A DNA stretch of 64,000 nucleotides from Eumeta japonica (GCA_005406025.1 BGZK01000006.1:310001-374000), one strand, 5' to 3'. Shown: positions 46,996 through 58,575, counted from the first letter of the stretch. The notes: a model not told the origin generated them from the letters alone. Numbers and translations are program-made.

Positions 46996-47685
46996 AGTCT
47001 TATGACCTATGGAATTTTGTTATGGGGTCACGCAACCGATATTAACACAATTTTCGTGCTGCAGAAGCGAGCTATTCGTGCTGTTCATGATCTGAGACCA
47101 ATGACATTTCTCAAACAAAAATTTAAGGAAATTAATATCCTAACTTTAGCATCGCAATGTATATACGAAAACCTGGCATATGTCAAGAGACATATAGAAT
47201 CGTTTCAAAAAAGGAGCGACATCCATAACATTAATACTAGACATAAGAACGATCTTGCTGTTCATAAGACTCGTCTAAATAAAGTTAATAAATTATTCAA
47301 GGGGATGTCTGTGCGCTTTTATAATAAGATCCCAACTGAAATTCAAAATTTGCCATTTGCTGAGTTTAAACGTTTCGTTAAAAGAAAGTTATATGGCCAG
47401 GGCTATTATACCGTGTTGGAATATCTTAATCAAAAAATCCCCTGGGATTGAGCTGTTCGCCTATCAGGTTATTTCATATTATTTTTAAATGTTGACCAAA
47501 TTTTAAATTACTAAATCCTATTGATGAGTAAAAAGAGCAAGACTTGAGTTTCTTGCCCATTCTTCTCTCGGTGAATCAGCATTTGGAATTGGCGGTAATG
47601 TCAAATGAATTTATTAATGACGTATTTCAAGTGTAATTTCATTATCTACTAAATAAAGATATATTTGATTTTTTTGATTTTTTAT
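46996..47685 (+). mobile_element. 5'-truncated LINE (CR1/jockey-like), 3' end with short tandem tail
   Basis: The insertion starts abruptly inside the ORF (SLMTYGILLWGH), runs through the stop at 47449-47451 and a ~230-bp 3' UTR, and ends in repeated GATTTTT-like units (about 47668-47685). Loss of the 5' end is the usual outcome of target-primed reverse transcription. It lies in gd-like intron 1, antisense to that gene. Confidence 0.85.
47002..47451 (+). pseudogene. LINE reverse transcriptase ORF, C-terminal 149 codons
   Basis: Intact frame to the natural stop. It reads MTYGILLWGHATDINTIFVL, QKRAIRAVHDLRP, ENLAYVKRH, SDIHNINTRHKNDLAV and FKRFVKRKLYGQGYY. This is the C-terminal region following the polymerase in lepidopteran CR1/jockey-like elements. 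The catalytic YADD part is missing. A decayed relative lies at 60010-59210 (-). The absence of stops suggests a young insertion. Confidence 0.85.
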
Positions 47686-47916
47686 AATTCACAGTACACT
47701 TTTACGCATTATTCTCAAAAATCTCCAAATTTGTCAGCCCAGTATTTTAGTTACAATTTTTAAAATTTTAAAAGATATTTAAAAAGAATAAAATTAAAAT
47801 ATGAATGATCATTCATTTTATCAAAAATATCCATTCCTAATGTATAAAAAAGAGTTGTAGATGAATATGAGAATTAAGTGACAAATTGATAATATGTAGA
47901 GTTAACTGAATTAAAT

Positions 47917-47961
47917 CAGTCTATGATTTTAATTGTAACATATAACTAAAATCATAGACTG
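47917..47961. repeat. Inverted repeat (18-bp arms, about 9-bp loop)
   Basis: CAGTCTATGATTTTAATT pairs with the arm ending 47961, with one mismatch. Confidence 0.88.
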
Positions 47962-48439
47962 TAAATTCAATACAACGATACAATGTATAGAACATTCCCA
48001 TGGAGTGGAAAATAGGTATTTTATAGCCACTGTATACTTACCTACTTGATGTATAAGGAAGGATAGCATCGCGAATATTGGGGCTTTTAAAAAGTATTAA
48101 TCATGTTAGTTAGAAAATTGTTCTAAACCATTCTCGCTATGATTTATTATCGAACAGAATGACAGCAATAGCTTAGTCGTGAGAAGATATGATTAATACA
48201 GCATATGTGGTTTACTTATGATTCATTAAGGTCTTTTCCTTAAACCGAAAGTTATAATCTACCAACATATCATAGATAGTTGGTATTCTTTCATTATTAA
48301 AAGCTTATGATATAACAAAAAAGATTCCGTGAAGTACACTTACTTTTAGAATAAACTCTATCTAATCTAAGGAGTAACAAGGAACAACAAGACTTTTGAT
48401 ATCAACTTATGGATTGAATGTGTCTGATGGTAGAATTAG

Positions 48440-49060
48440 TCATCAGGAAATATCAGAACCGAATTACCAGGGGTGTTCCATCGTCCGATCGCTCCCACCA
48501 CGACAGATGTCTCGAAGATACCGCTCCACCCACGCTGGAAATATGCCCTGTCTGAGTAGCGCAACACACGGCCCTAACGGTTATGGTGGGTAATGACCTC
48601 TGATTACTGACCATTGTGGAGAAGATGATCATTAACTATGATAAAATCATGTCACAGAAGGAAGAAGAGGAACGAAAACGAAAAGATAGCCCTTTACTAG
48701 AAATCTGCCGCCGACGTACTGAGCGCAAGACAAAGGCGCACGCGCTCCTCTGCAACACTCGATTTAATTTACGCTCGAGGGCTGTAGAATTGGAGAAGTC
48801 CACGGCCCATATACGGACATAGCATCTCTTGCCGCATATTCCCACACACACACACTTTTTAGCCGTTAGAGCTATAAATTTAAAATGGCTTCTTAGTATA
48901 GAAATAACCAACTCCGTTGGGCAGCGGATGGATGCCTGCTCGAGGCCCTAGCACAAGGAGTCTAGAACAACGTCATAGGGTTTTAGTCAGTAGGGGTCCG
49001 ACATCTGAGTAAGCTATCCTTAGGTCCCGAGTATCCATGAGGCTTCCACACGTAGAAAAA
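48440..49060 (+). repeat. GC-richer inserted sequence, possibly non-LTR element 3' region
   Basis: About 600 bp of distinctly higher GC than its surroundings, with GTTGGGCAGCGGATGGATGC, CTAGCACAAGGAGTCTAG and CATAGGGTTTTAGTCAG, a pattern I associate with 3' UTRs of R1-like LINEs. The 68-codon frame 48616-48822 (MSQKEEEERKRKDS start) is highly charged and unrecognised. A (CA)n run lies at about 48842-48856. Confidence 0.35.
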
Positions 49061-50925
49061 AAGTTTAACCAGAGGCGCTCTAGAAAGTTTTATGAAGACT
49101 GAAATAGTGGCGTATTAATGAAAATGCCAAATAAAGTTCTAAATCTGACGAGCTCATATGAAATGATTTATAAATGTCACAGAGACAAAAGACATAAAAA
49201 GTATGTAGTTATCCCTCATTATCCCCCTGAAAAATAGACGATAGGTTACACTAAACGATACGAATAAAAATCCACATTGTATAAAAAAATTATTATACAT
49301 TGTGTGCTTTAGTTTAATTCAAAAAATTCTATGCATGAGAATTAATGAGAAAAGCTTTCGACAACACAAAAAAATGTATAGATCAAAAATTTGTATCTTT
49401 TTCGTTATTAAAACAAAACTTTATATTTAGAATTAAAGAAGTACTTATAATCTATTTTATTATTAGGATATGATATCTATTGAATGAAACTTAGCACTTA
49501 ATAAATTTAGTACTTAATAAAACTAAACTTATAAAAAATATGATTCATAATAGGAAAATGATGCTGTTCACAGCAAATACCTACAGCGGCAGTGCAATAA
49601 CCTCGAATGACAGTTATTAAATGTATCCATTTTCTCCAGTTCAATAATTTTAAATGAAGGATCGTTAACATTAACAAGTATTTGTCGTGAGATTTAAATA
49701 TATAAATTATATATCTAAACTTCTAACAACAAACTATTTCTTTTTTTTTCAATTATGTGATAAAAATATTATATTCTTTTGTGTTATATATTTTTTAATA
49801 ATTTTAATATTCACTATGAACGAAGTCTGTGGATAATAATTGTTCATGTTAGGTCACCGTAAGTTTTATATATTCAGCATTGCTCCTTTAAAATTTATTT
49901 TATTTCTTTGAGTGAGTACTTTTTTATTTACCGAACTGAATACCTTATTCTAAATAGATTTTGTTGTATTTTTTTTTTATATTTCCTCTACCAGCTGGAA
50001 AGTTCCCAACTATTATTCGGATACTACAGTATATCGGAATAAAAGAAATCCTACCTTTCAAATGTGGGTACTATGCATATTTTGTTACCTAAGAATAAAA
50101 TGGAAAAAAAAATAATAAACGCAATTTAAACAACTTACCTGATCAATACTTTTAAATTCATACAATTGTTCAAATATTGTTGAAGACAATTAAGCGATGT
50201 TTGTAAATATAACTGCGGACTGAATGAACAACATGCTTGTTTCCAATCAAAAATAGCGTATTTGAATTGGGATGATAAACTGAATTGAATTTGAATTGAA
50301 ACTGAAACTGAATTTTTAAAAACACTTTGAAAGAACATGCTGGCCTTTGAAGTGGTGAGATAAAAATGAGATTCGGGAATTTTGAAACTGAAAAGTATAA
50401 GAATGAAGTACAAAGTAATAAAAATTTTTCATCGATTATGATTATTGGTCACAAAGTTTAATAAGTAAAATGTTGTAAGTATATACAAGTTGTAAATATA
50501 CACCTATACTATGAAATATATATTGACTATCTTTTACTCGCGGCTGCGCTAGCGTAAACGGAAAATTCATTCTTAGTCAGCGTCTACGTCCCGAAAAGTG
50601 TATCTATCCCAAAGTTCAAATCAATCGGACTTATAATTTCGGAGATCTCGTGATGAGTCAGTCTGTGGCATTTCTCTTATATATGAATAGAATTGTAGTA
50701 AAAGTAATAATGATAATCCGATGAACGGTTGCATCGCCTTCTGAACAAGGGACACTATTAGAAAATGAGTAGCTGTTTAATCTTCTTTAAAAGCACAGTC
50801 ATTTATTGCTGTTCCAGTAAGATGTAAAGTGCAGAACTGTTACATGATGTACATGAATAATCTCGATACGCGTGAGGAATCTCAAATGACTACAAAAACA
50901 AAGCAAATCGACGAAAGGGAAGTAT
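49061..50925. other. gd-like intron 1, middle part
   Basis: AT-rich, no gene seen. A short block TACTCGCGGCTGCGCTAGCG at about 50533 resembles a decayed GATCGG-family end. Confidence 0.5.
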
Positions 50926-50926
50926 A

Positions 50927-51090
50927 GTACAATGCACGATATTCTGCCGCTGTGAAGTTAACCACGAAATCGTCGCAATGGCGTAAAATAGGAACGCACG
51001 GGTGAAGAAGGGAGGGTCGGGGAGCGTTGAATCTGCGCATTGCATCATTCGCAGGAAATTCAGAGCGGCAGAGTTTCGTGCGTTGTACTT
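50927..51090. mobile_element. MITE with ~30-bp terminal inverted repeats
   Basis: The left end GTACAATGCACGATATTCTG continues CCGCTGTGAA. The right end, reverse-complemented, reads GTACAACGCACGAAACTCTG and continues CCGCTCTGAA. The ends match over 30 bp with four differences. The length is 164 bp with no ORF of its own. Related copies lie at 12813-12960 and 28868-29015. The overlapping frames in this interval are translations of the element. Confidence 0.8.
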
Positions 51091-51267
51091 TAGAGGTGTC
51101 GAGGACCATTGCATAACCGATTACGGTACGAAAGAAGTTCTGCGGACGAGTCTCACGCTCCAAATGCAGCAAAAACATCATCTAGTCGGAACAATATCAG
51201 TTGAGCTGACACAAGGAATGGAGATAGCACTGTGAAGTACACTGTCTATGCAGCACGTAATAATAGA

Positions 51268-51660
51268 AAAACCGGCCAAGAGCATGTCGGACTATATTCG
51301 CTGTAGGGTTCCAAAGACGTTACTAAAAGTGCACTAAAGATGAAAAAAATATGTTGTTACATTTTTTCTATGTTTAAGGCACTTACGCCTTTTTGTTGAG
51401 ATGCGTAATTTTTCGGCAATAATTTGAAAACGGTATATCCGATCTTATCCAAAATAGTTTTAGTTGAAAGTATTTATTAAGCGTTACCTTTGCAAATTTT
51501 TGATATTTTTAGACAAAAGGTTTAAAAAATAAAGAGGGAGGGCATAATTTCTGCTTCTTTAGGAATGATTTTTCCGAAAATTTTCATTTAGTCAAAAAAA
51601 TTGCTTAGTAACCTTATAGTGTTTTGAAAGAGCTATGTCAAATATATGTCGGTGTACTTC
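51268..51660 (+). repeat. Long dispersed repeat 'CCGGCCAAGAGC...AGGGTTCCG', copy 3 (truncated)
   Basis: Begins AAACCGGCCAAGAGCATGTC, same orientation as 40705-41443, and follows its order (AAGATGAAAAAAATATGTTG, TTTTTCGGCAATAA, CCGAAAATTTTCA) but breaks off before the distal end. Confidence 0.75.
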
Positions 51661-54215
51661 TGTTTTTTATCGATACACTTTTGGTTTAGAATGAAGAGAA
51701 ATGGCTTAAAGAAAACTTAATTGCGAAAGTCAATGTAATTATGTATGGTAATAAATGTAAAAACAAAATAATAGGTAATGAAAATGAAATGTAAATATAT
51801 AATTTTTACTTTTAAATGTAAAACATGGTTGTAGAACTATTTTAATGCAAAACGAAGACTAAGAGTTTGATAATATTTCTGTATCCTGTGTTTCGGCAAA
51901 TAAAAAAAAATATTCTGACTGTAAACAAGAGTGGAACGACAATTTATATCGAATAAAAAATATTTATTTATTTCTTGCATTATACTAGATAATAAACCTC
52001 GACGAGCTTCTTCTATGACTTAGTTAACAAAAAGCAATTAAAAAGATACTAAATTTATCAGAATTTAAAATCGTCAATTATTTTGGTTTGGCTTTTTCAA
52101 TGGCTTGATATCATATAGCGTCTTACTCTGAAAAATACCATCGATATTCATACCATTTTTATGCAATAATCTAGGATGTGTGGCATAACTTAGAATTAAG
52201 TTTATGAAAATGAGAATATTAACTATAAAGTCTGAGCTTATATAGGAAAATCCAATAAATATAACAAAAAATTAGAATAGTTTGAAAATCTAGTACAGTC
52301 GACAAAAGCTCGTTATTTGGAATAAAAAGAAACTGCGTATGCACGTCAGTCGACCACATACGACGAAGAATTTAATGGCCCCGGTGAGCACACGTTCAAT
52401 GAGGCCCCTGTGTTTACACAAAATTTATCTTTAATACTTAAATTTACCTTTAAGCGCTCAATCCATTACATACTTTATAAAAAAAAAGGTTTTAGAAAAT
52501 TTTCGAATATTTAGGGAGCAAAACCATGGATGTAATCAGCTCGATTTCTTACCGTGTCGTTTGTTTCAGAAACAATTTTATATTTAATGTAGAGGGAAAA
52601 CCGAGTCCTAAACGAAGACACTTAATTATAATGTCTTCATATATGTTCATAGAACGTAAGGACGTTTTGCTAGTATTATATTGTACGTACCTTTCGAGTG
52701 AAAATATTTCGATTGAAATTTAAAACCTCCTTGGATGAATTTCGATTAATAACTTCATTTATTTTTTTCTTTTTCATTTCTATATTTACGTATACAAGCG
52801 TAATATTTCAGGTACTGAATTACCAAGAATTATATTAAGGTACTGAATCGAATACCCTTCAATATCTAACGAGATTTACTTTACATTATGTATATTTAGT
52901 CTCGCCTATTCCTTGGGTTCTAGTATATATATATGGCGTTATTTAAGGCGATACTCTTATGAGGTAGAAAGCTGTCCCCTCGCGTTCACATCACCAATAA
53001 CGGGTACCTTGAATGAACGAGTAAGATCACAAATACTAGAAAGCTGAAATAACAGAAAGGCCCGTGGACACAGAAAGACGTAAGAGCCAAAATTAAATAA
53101 AACTTCGGTTTATATCAAAACGAGGCTAATAAATAAAAAAAAACTGATTCACCGGTTTCTTGAAAATTGTTATAACCATAATGCTGAAAAAGAAGTACAG
53201 AGAAATCCGTTACTGATTCCGAATAACAGCCAAAAAGCTAAATTCGCAGGGTCCGTTTCGAAATTCATTTCTATCGAGAAAATTATATCTTACCTACATT
53301 ACACTTTTACAGTGTCGACATTAATTTAAATGGTTAAAAAACATATACCTAAAAATCAAACTGGTAATTCATGTTTTTATTTAGAAAAAAAAAAACAAAA
53401 CTCTCTTTCATCTATGTACCACCTTAAAGACTAATAAATTATTTAAAATACGACGCTTATAAGTAATTTTTATACACGCACATTTTATTAGTCGACGTAT
53501 AACTCCTTCAAAAACAATTCTATAATTACATTGCTCATGTGTAGGTAAATTATTATCGATGTTTACTAGTAACACTGACTTATGTTCCTGTCAACATTTG
53601 TATGTTTACATTTTACAGTGAACCGACTGCGATTTTGTCGTCTCGACAAAGACAAATGTTACGAAATATCACAAAATAGTTCATTTCGTCTAACACGTAG
53701 ATCCATACACACAGTTACTTGCCGAAATTGTTCATATAGTTATAACGCAATTTTGGTATGATTCATACTTATTTTAAATATAGCTTATAAAACATTTACA
53801 TATATTTTTCTAATAAATAATTTGTTATTGTCTGAAAATGTACTATATCGATTGCGCTTAATTCTTTAGAAAATGTAAATTAATTATATATTTGTCGAAT
53901 GACGTGAGGATAATAAAAAAAGAAAGGTAACACAGATCTTTCATTATAGAGAGCTACACATAAATACATATATGTACACATCAACATAAAAACTGTTGAA
54001 ATAACTTCCTAGATCCACAAAACTTCGACATTGGATAAAAATTTGATTTTATGGAAATCATAGTGAAAATATTCACATTCAGAATTTTTTGAAAATCTAA
54101 AATTTTCTTAGCGGGAATTTAAAAAAATCTAAATTTTCTAAATCATAACTTTTGTTGTTCGTATAAGTTTTGTATTTAAAATTGTCATAATGAAAAATAA
54201 AACTTTTTCTATATA
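51661..54215. other. gd-like intron 1, distal part
   Basis: AT-rich, no gene recognised; the frame 52526-52723 (+) has no family resemblance. Confidence 0.5.
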
Positions 54216-54221
54216 TAGCGA

Positions 54222-54510
54222 TTTCGAGCGGCAAACGAGCAGATGAGTCACTAGAAGTAGGTGGTCGTCGCCGCCCATGGACATTCGCAACTCCCAAACA
54301 GTCACTAGTGCATTACCGGTCTCGGTTAGTTATAGGATATCCGATGGAGAGGGAAGTGGTCTAATAGAGCTGGGAGTGGATTAATGAAGAGAAGAATGGG
54401 CTGATGGAGAGAGAATGGGTCACCGGAAGTCTGACTAACTAGAATTTATTCTAGTTCGTCAGACTTCCGGAAATTGTTACTTCACATCTCTATACAGTGA
54501 AATACTTTTT
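54222..54510 (+). repeat. Dispersed 'CATGGACA' repeat, copy 2
   Basis: Contains GCAAACGAGCAGATGAGTCA, CGCCCATGGACATTCGCAAC, TATCCGATGGAGAGGGAAG and GGTCACCGGAAGTC, in the same order as 11961-12230. The inverted repeat at 54423-54470 lies inside. Confidence 0.8.
54423..54470. repeat. Inverted repeat (23-bp arms, 2-bp loop)
   Basis: CCGGAAGTCTGACTAACTAG starts the left arm and the right arm ends AGACTTCCGG. One mismatch in 23. It lies within the dispersed repeat, whose other copy lacks it. Confidence 0.92.
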
Positions 54511-54986
54511 TATGAATTATAAACTATTAAAGTAACATGCAAACACTGATATTATAACTGTTAACGCGTCCACCTAGTAAGGCAACGGACGACTGCGTAC
54601 GCTGGCGAGCTGCATCTATGAATGTTTTTCGAACTGATGCCCACTTTGAAAATATCCAACACCAAGTATTTAATTTCAACATGATGATTCTTCATTAAAA
54701 TTTGATGACAATTAATGTTTTCTATATGTACATGATGTTTAACCTTGAACCGTTGTGACAATAGAAACATGCACTTCGTTGAAGGTAGAGCGGAATCTTT
54801 AAAAGTAAAGTATCCAACACGGGAAGATAGCAGCTATGACCCGTGTTTTTTTTTTAGGCACTATGTGCTTAATACTGGAATGGCAGCGGTTTTGGTTGAG
54901 CATTCAGAGCGTTGTCTTCTGATCAGAAAGCGCATAGTGCAAATCCCGATTGACGGACAAATTTTCCAATAAATTTTTAACTTCAA

Positions 54987-55400
54987 TCAAACAATTATCT
55001 TCATGACTTGAAAAGCTAAGTCGTAGATTTTGGGTGTCAACAGCTTGTCTGTGGTGACGTTCGTTATCAGCCCCCAACTCGTACCGAGTTCGAGTCTCGC
55101 CATGTCAAAAGATTGAGAAATTTGATTGACAATGACAGAAACATCCCACAACGATTGTGGGACAGCGTATCCTGCAGTGGGATGGTACAGGTTTGCCATA
55201 ACAACTACGAGACTGACGTTGTTTAACTTCATTACGAGCTACCCCAGAAACTGGATACCATTAAAACATAGCGTCACATGTTTATTATGCTGAGCAGGAT
55301 CATAGTATCGCATGCCATTATCTAACTGGCAGTCAACACAACTAAATTTGAATATTCCAAGCACGCCCAAAGCCTCTTATCTTGAATCTATCGGTGAACA
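54987..55400 (-). pseudogene. Decayed ORF of unknown origin in gd-like intron 1
   Basis: From about 55400 to 54987 one minus-strand frame is open except for a single TAG near 55243. The two parts are about 50 and 81 codons. Composition is protein-like and includes CVDCQLDNGMRYYDPAQHNK, LYHPTAGYAVPQSLWDVSV and FDMARLELGTSWGLITN. I do not recognise it as part of GD_N or a known transposase. It could be a viral-derived fragment or the remains of an element gene; the similarity is not established. Confidence 0.35.
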
Positions 55401-55625
55401 CTTGATGAATATAATACACAGGAACAATTCGTCAATTTTGCGCAACGCGTAACTTTGAAATATATTCGTCGTAGTTTCCACATATTACAATTTATATTGA
55501 ACACCCAACCGGCTGCTAGAATTGTAAGCATAAAAAAATGCTATACGAAGTCATAAAAATACAGTCCATTCATAAACAAGTATTCTACAAAGATAGACAT
55601 GAAAATTACTAAAAAAAAAACTTAC

Positions 55626-55856
55626 AGAACTCAATCTTGTCGCTACGGTGAAATCAACCATTAAAGTTATAACAGACACGGGTGTGAACGACGTCGAGCG
55701 CAATTCAATCCATCCATATATACTATCACCGTCTGTTCGATATTCAAAAATATCCGGACAAGGAGACTGTCCATACTGGCAGTAAACAGACACTGGCACG
55801 AACAGTTCGAGAATAAAAAAAAATAACTTCAAGTCGGCCATGCTTTTCATAGACAT
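55626..55856 (-). CDS. gd-like: gd-like exon 1 (signal peptide, start of GD_N)
   Basis: The ATG at 55856-55854 is chosen because a hydrophobic signal peptide (LKLFFFILELFVPVSVYC) follows at once, then the GD_N start QSPCPDIFEYRTDGDSIYGW. A second in-frame ATG six codons on (MADLK) is an alternative. The exon ends TCT|GTAAGT, phase 0. An initiator-like TCAGTC lies about 80 nt upstream (55939-55934, minus). Confidence 0.92.
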
Positions 55857-57950
55857 CGCGGCATCACGGCCGGAACTTTGTTTTCATACGCAAAGGCGGC
55901 AACCACGTCTTCTCATCTCCGCCCTGTTTGGATGACTGACTTACGAGCGGCATGAGGTGCTCATACTAACAGGAAAATGGTAGGCTTATTTTGGAATTAC
56001 CAACCTGTTTGAAATGTAAACTGACACATGGCGCCTGCAAAAACCGGCACCGAGAGAAATACCCCTTGTTACAAGTAATTCCCTTTTCGCCTTTTGTTGT
56101 CTTTAATTGAATAGTGGTTTTAGAGTGCGAGTTTATATGAACCAGCAATCGTTAAATAGCAAATGCACGGGCCAACTTATTTAAAAAGAATATCTATTCT
56201 ATTGAGAAACTAACTACATATTTTTGGAAACGTGGGTAGTTCGCTACGAGCATTACGTATAAAGAAAGGTCGTTCGGAGGTAGTTGTCAAATATAGATCA
56301 ACGGTCTGCTCAATATTATTGGAAATATTATTGATTGAGGCAAATTGAATTAATCCACGTTTTTATTTTGACTGAAAATTTAATGACTATACTATTAAAA
56401 TTATAAATACAAATTCTTATTATTTCACAAATGAAATTAATATAGCATTAACTGAAAACATAAATTATTATAATTGACAAATCTATAGGTAGGTATATTT
56501 TGATCATTTTGTTTTCAGAACTAATATACTTAACTCAGCTGTAACAAGCAATAATTAAAAATAAAATTTAATAACAATTACTCATTAAAACATGAGGTAA
56601 TTTAATAATTTCCCGTATAGATAAAAAAAAAACGTACATTAATAAATTTCGCGGCACAAGACGCGCGTCGATGTCTTTTACTTGGAAACTGACCGATGCA
56701 CTTCTTTTTAGATTAGAATCAAATACACAACTAGAACGTAATGACAAATGAAAAATGACATATAAGATAAATGCTATTAACAATCGCAACATTCTAGATA
56801 ATTTTTAATACTGTTGTCATTAAGTTTATGTACATTACAACATAAAAAATGTAATTAGGAAAATAATACTAACTAAAATAACAAACTGTATAATTTACTA
56901 ACAACGAAACTAAAAATTATTCGTATACCTGGATTTATTACGCTATCGATGAAATTTTTTCCTCGTTTTTTTTTCTAACAAAAGGACCAGAGACGAGGTC
57001 CGCGTGGGTTCATGTTTGAAATGTGAGTGTGAATAATGGTCGTGTTCCTTTTTAGCGTCGTATGACTGACACTTTGACGGTGAAAGCAATACATTCGCGG
57101 AAAGTACGCTGTCTGGGGAATTCCCTATACAAATAAATGCCTTTCTCACTGCACAACCGTTATAATATTCATGCTCGACTATATGATAGGTACTATATAT
57201 TTAAACAAAAATATATAGTTCGGCGACCAAATTAAAATATTTCAATCTTGCACAATATTAAATATTAATCTCATGAAACGTTTACAATAATATTAGATCT
57301 CGTTCTGTAACTTATGACTGACATAACGACGTAAGAACTTATGGATATAGTTGAAATTCATTTTCACATGGTTGTAACGTCATTTATGTATTTCTCATTG
57401 ACCCTCAGTTTGGCAAGCGGGTTTTACCTTTTATATTATGAAACGCATTAGCATCAATAAAATGATGAAACAGAATATCGACCGCAATACCTCTGCTGTC
57501 TAATTTTCCGTTACGTTAGGATTATGGCAAATCAGAAGTATTTACCTTTTCATTTGAAATTTCAGTTGATATTAAAAGTTGTACGGAAAACAGTCGACAA
57601 TAATTTAATTTATATTCTCTTTTGTCTAATAAAAAGGGAAAATTCTGCGGCAATTTTTTTTCCAATACTGCGGATGCTAGTATAACCTCGAATCGTAGAA
57701 CCCGCAGCCTGTAAGGTCACGCCCAAGCAACAATTAAAGATATGTATATCACCTTTTTTTAGTGTCCGAAGAGGTTCGAAGCAAACTAGTAATCCATTTA
57801 ATTAGCGATCATCTCATCAAAATGTTTCATGATTAAGTGAATTGTTTTGTTAGATGTATTATAAAACCAGATCGTTTGCTTTGATATGAAACTAAACTCA
57901 GTTATATTATTGTACTGAGTGTCCGCTCACGTGGATGCAGAAAGTGTTAC
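55857..57950. other. Upstream region of gd-like
   Basis: Mostly AT-rich. Two minus-strand frames deserve mention without being called: 56568-56792, with a hydrophobic signal-like start (MLRLLIAFILYVIFHLSL), and 56943-57149, preceded by GTGCAG and followed by CCAG|GTATAC. Neither resembles a known family. Confidence 0.3.
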
Positions 57951-57954
57951 TTCA

Positions 57955-58380
57955 ACTTTTATATTGAACGATCTTTCTATTTTCAATTCAGATCTTGGTA
58001 CTCTTTTTGATTTGATTTGGTTTCCAATCACGCTGTTGATTCTAATTCCTGACCTACACTGTGTTTAGACCCCGGTCTCGTTCTCAATTATAGTTTCCGT
58101 TCCGGCTACTCGATCCTGCCCCTCGAGCAGTTTTCAATTCCGATACGGCTACCGGTTTTATGCTTTCGATTTGTATGATCCAAGGACTAGTATCAGAATA
58201 AAATATAGACTATGTTATTCGAAGATAGAGTAGTTTAAAAAATTCGAAATATTAAAAATTCTAGGTGACAGGTACTCCATGTCGTTGTCTGTGCCCCTGA
58301 CAAGATGTATGCAAAATTTCATGATAATCGGTTGATTACTTAGTCCGTGAAAGTGTAATAAACAAAAAACTCACGTTCGC
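57955..58380 (-). repeat. GATCGG-family dispersed repeat, copy h
   Basis: Pyrimidine-rich units (GACCCCGGTCTCGTTCTCAA, TTTCCGTTCCGGCTACTCGA and similar), then ATGCAAAATTTCATGATAAT and CGGTTGATTACTTAGTCCGT, a typical distal block of such repeats. Confidence 0.7.
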
Positions 58381-58443
58381 ATCTATGATATTAGTGAGGA
58401 TAATCAGAAATGCATCGTCTTGTGTGTGGTGCATAATACTTAC

Positions 58444-58575
58444 AAACACATAAGCGAACGTGAATATCTTATATGTCAACACTGGACTAAGCTTTGCATT
58501 TAAAATATTTATTAATGATGCAGCATCATCGACGCACGCATTGACGATATTGAAAAATGAACATACATCGAACAT
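58444..58575 (-). CDS. Possible first exon of an unidentified gene
   Basis: The ATG at 58575-58573 opens 44 codons (MFDVCSFFNIVNACVDDAAS, ending TFAYVF) and stops at a very strong donor, TTT|GTAAGT. The composition is protein-like, with a hydrophobic C-terminal part. The upstream 150 bp is GC-richer than its surroundings, as at a promoter. I found no following exon on the minus strand, and the family is unknown to me. It may be chance. Confidence 0.3.

Larger units (their letters stand above)
15382..55856 (-). pseudogene. gd-like: gd-like secreted serine protease (GD N-terminal domain plus trypsin domain); 9 exons, frameshift in last exon
   Basis: Nine exons (55856-55626, 43078-42913, 33875-33657, 33150-33006, 32166-31916, 25191-25030, 23047-22932, 18907-18763, 15585-15382) join through consensus splice sites with phases 0,1,1,2,1,1,0,1. 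Order: signal peptide, GD_N domain (SPCPDIFEYRTDG, YVGRIE, YRIHFP), Pro-rich linker, then the trypsin domain from about residue 283. The catalytic triad is His340 (SAAHC), Asp393 (NDILVITL) and Ser (GDSGGG). Drosophila Gd starts the Snake-Easter-Spaetzle cascade for dorsal-ventral patterning; insect homologues may also serve immunity (family knowledge). The exons total 1639 nt, one more than a multiple of three. One extra base between GDRNGAGP and LGDSGGG shifts the frame before the catalytic Ser; without it the product would be 545 aa. Other exons are clean, so an assembly error or a very young pseudogene are both possible. Confidence 0.9.

Noticed and set aside
56568..56792. Small secreted-protein-like frame with a hydrophobic start
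   Set aside because: Signal-like runs are common in AT-rich translation. A GTACGT donor-like site follows but no matching exon was found, so it is only mentioned in the region entry.
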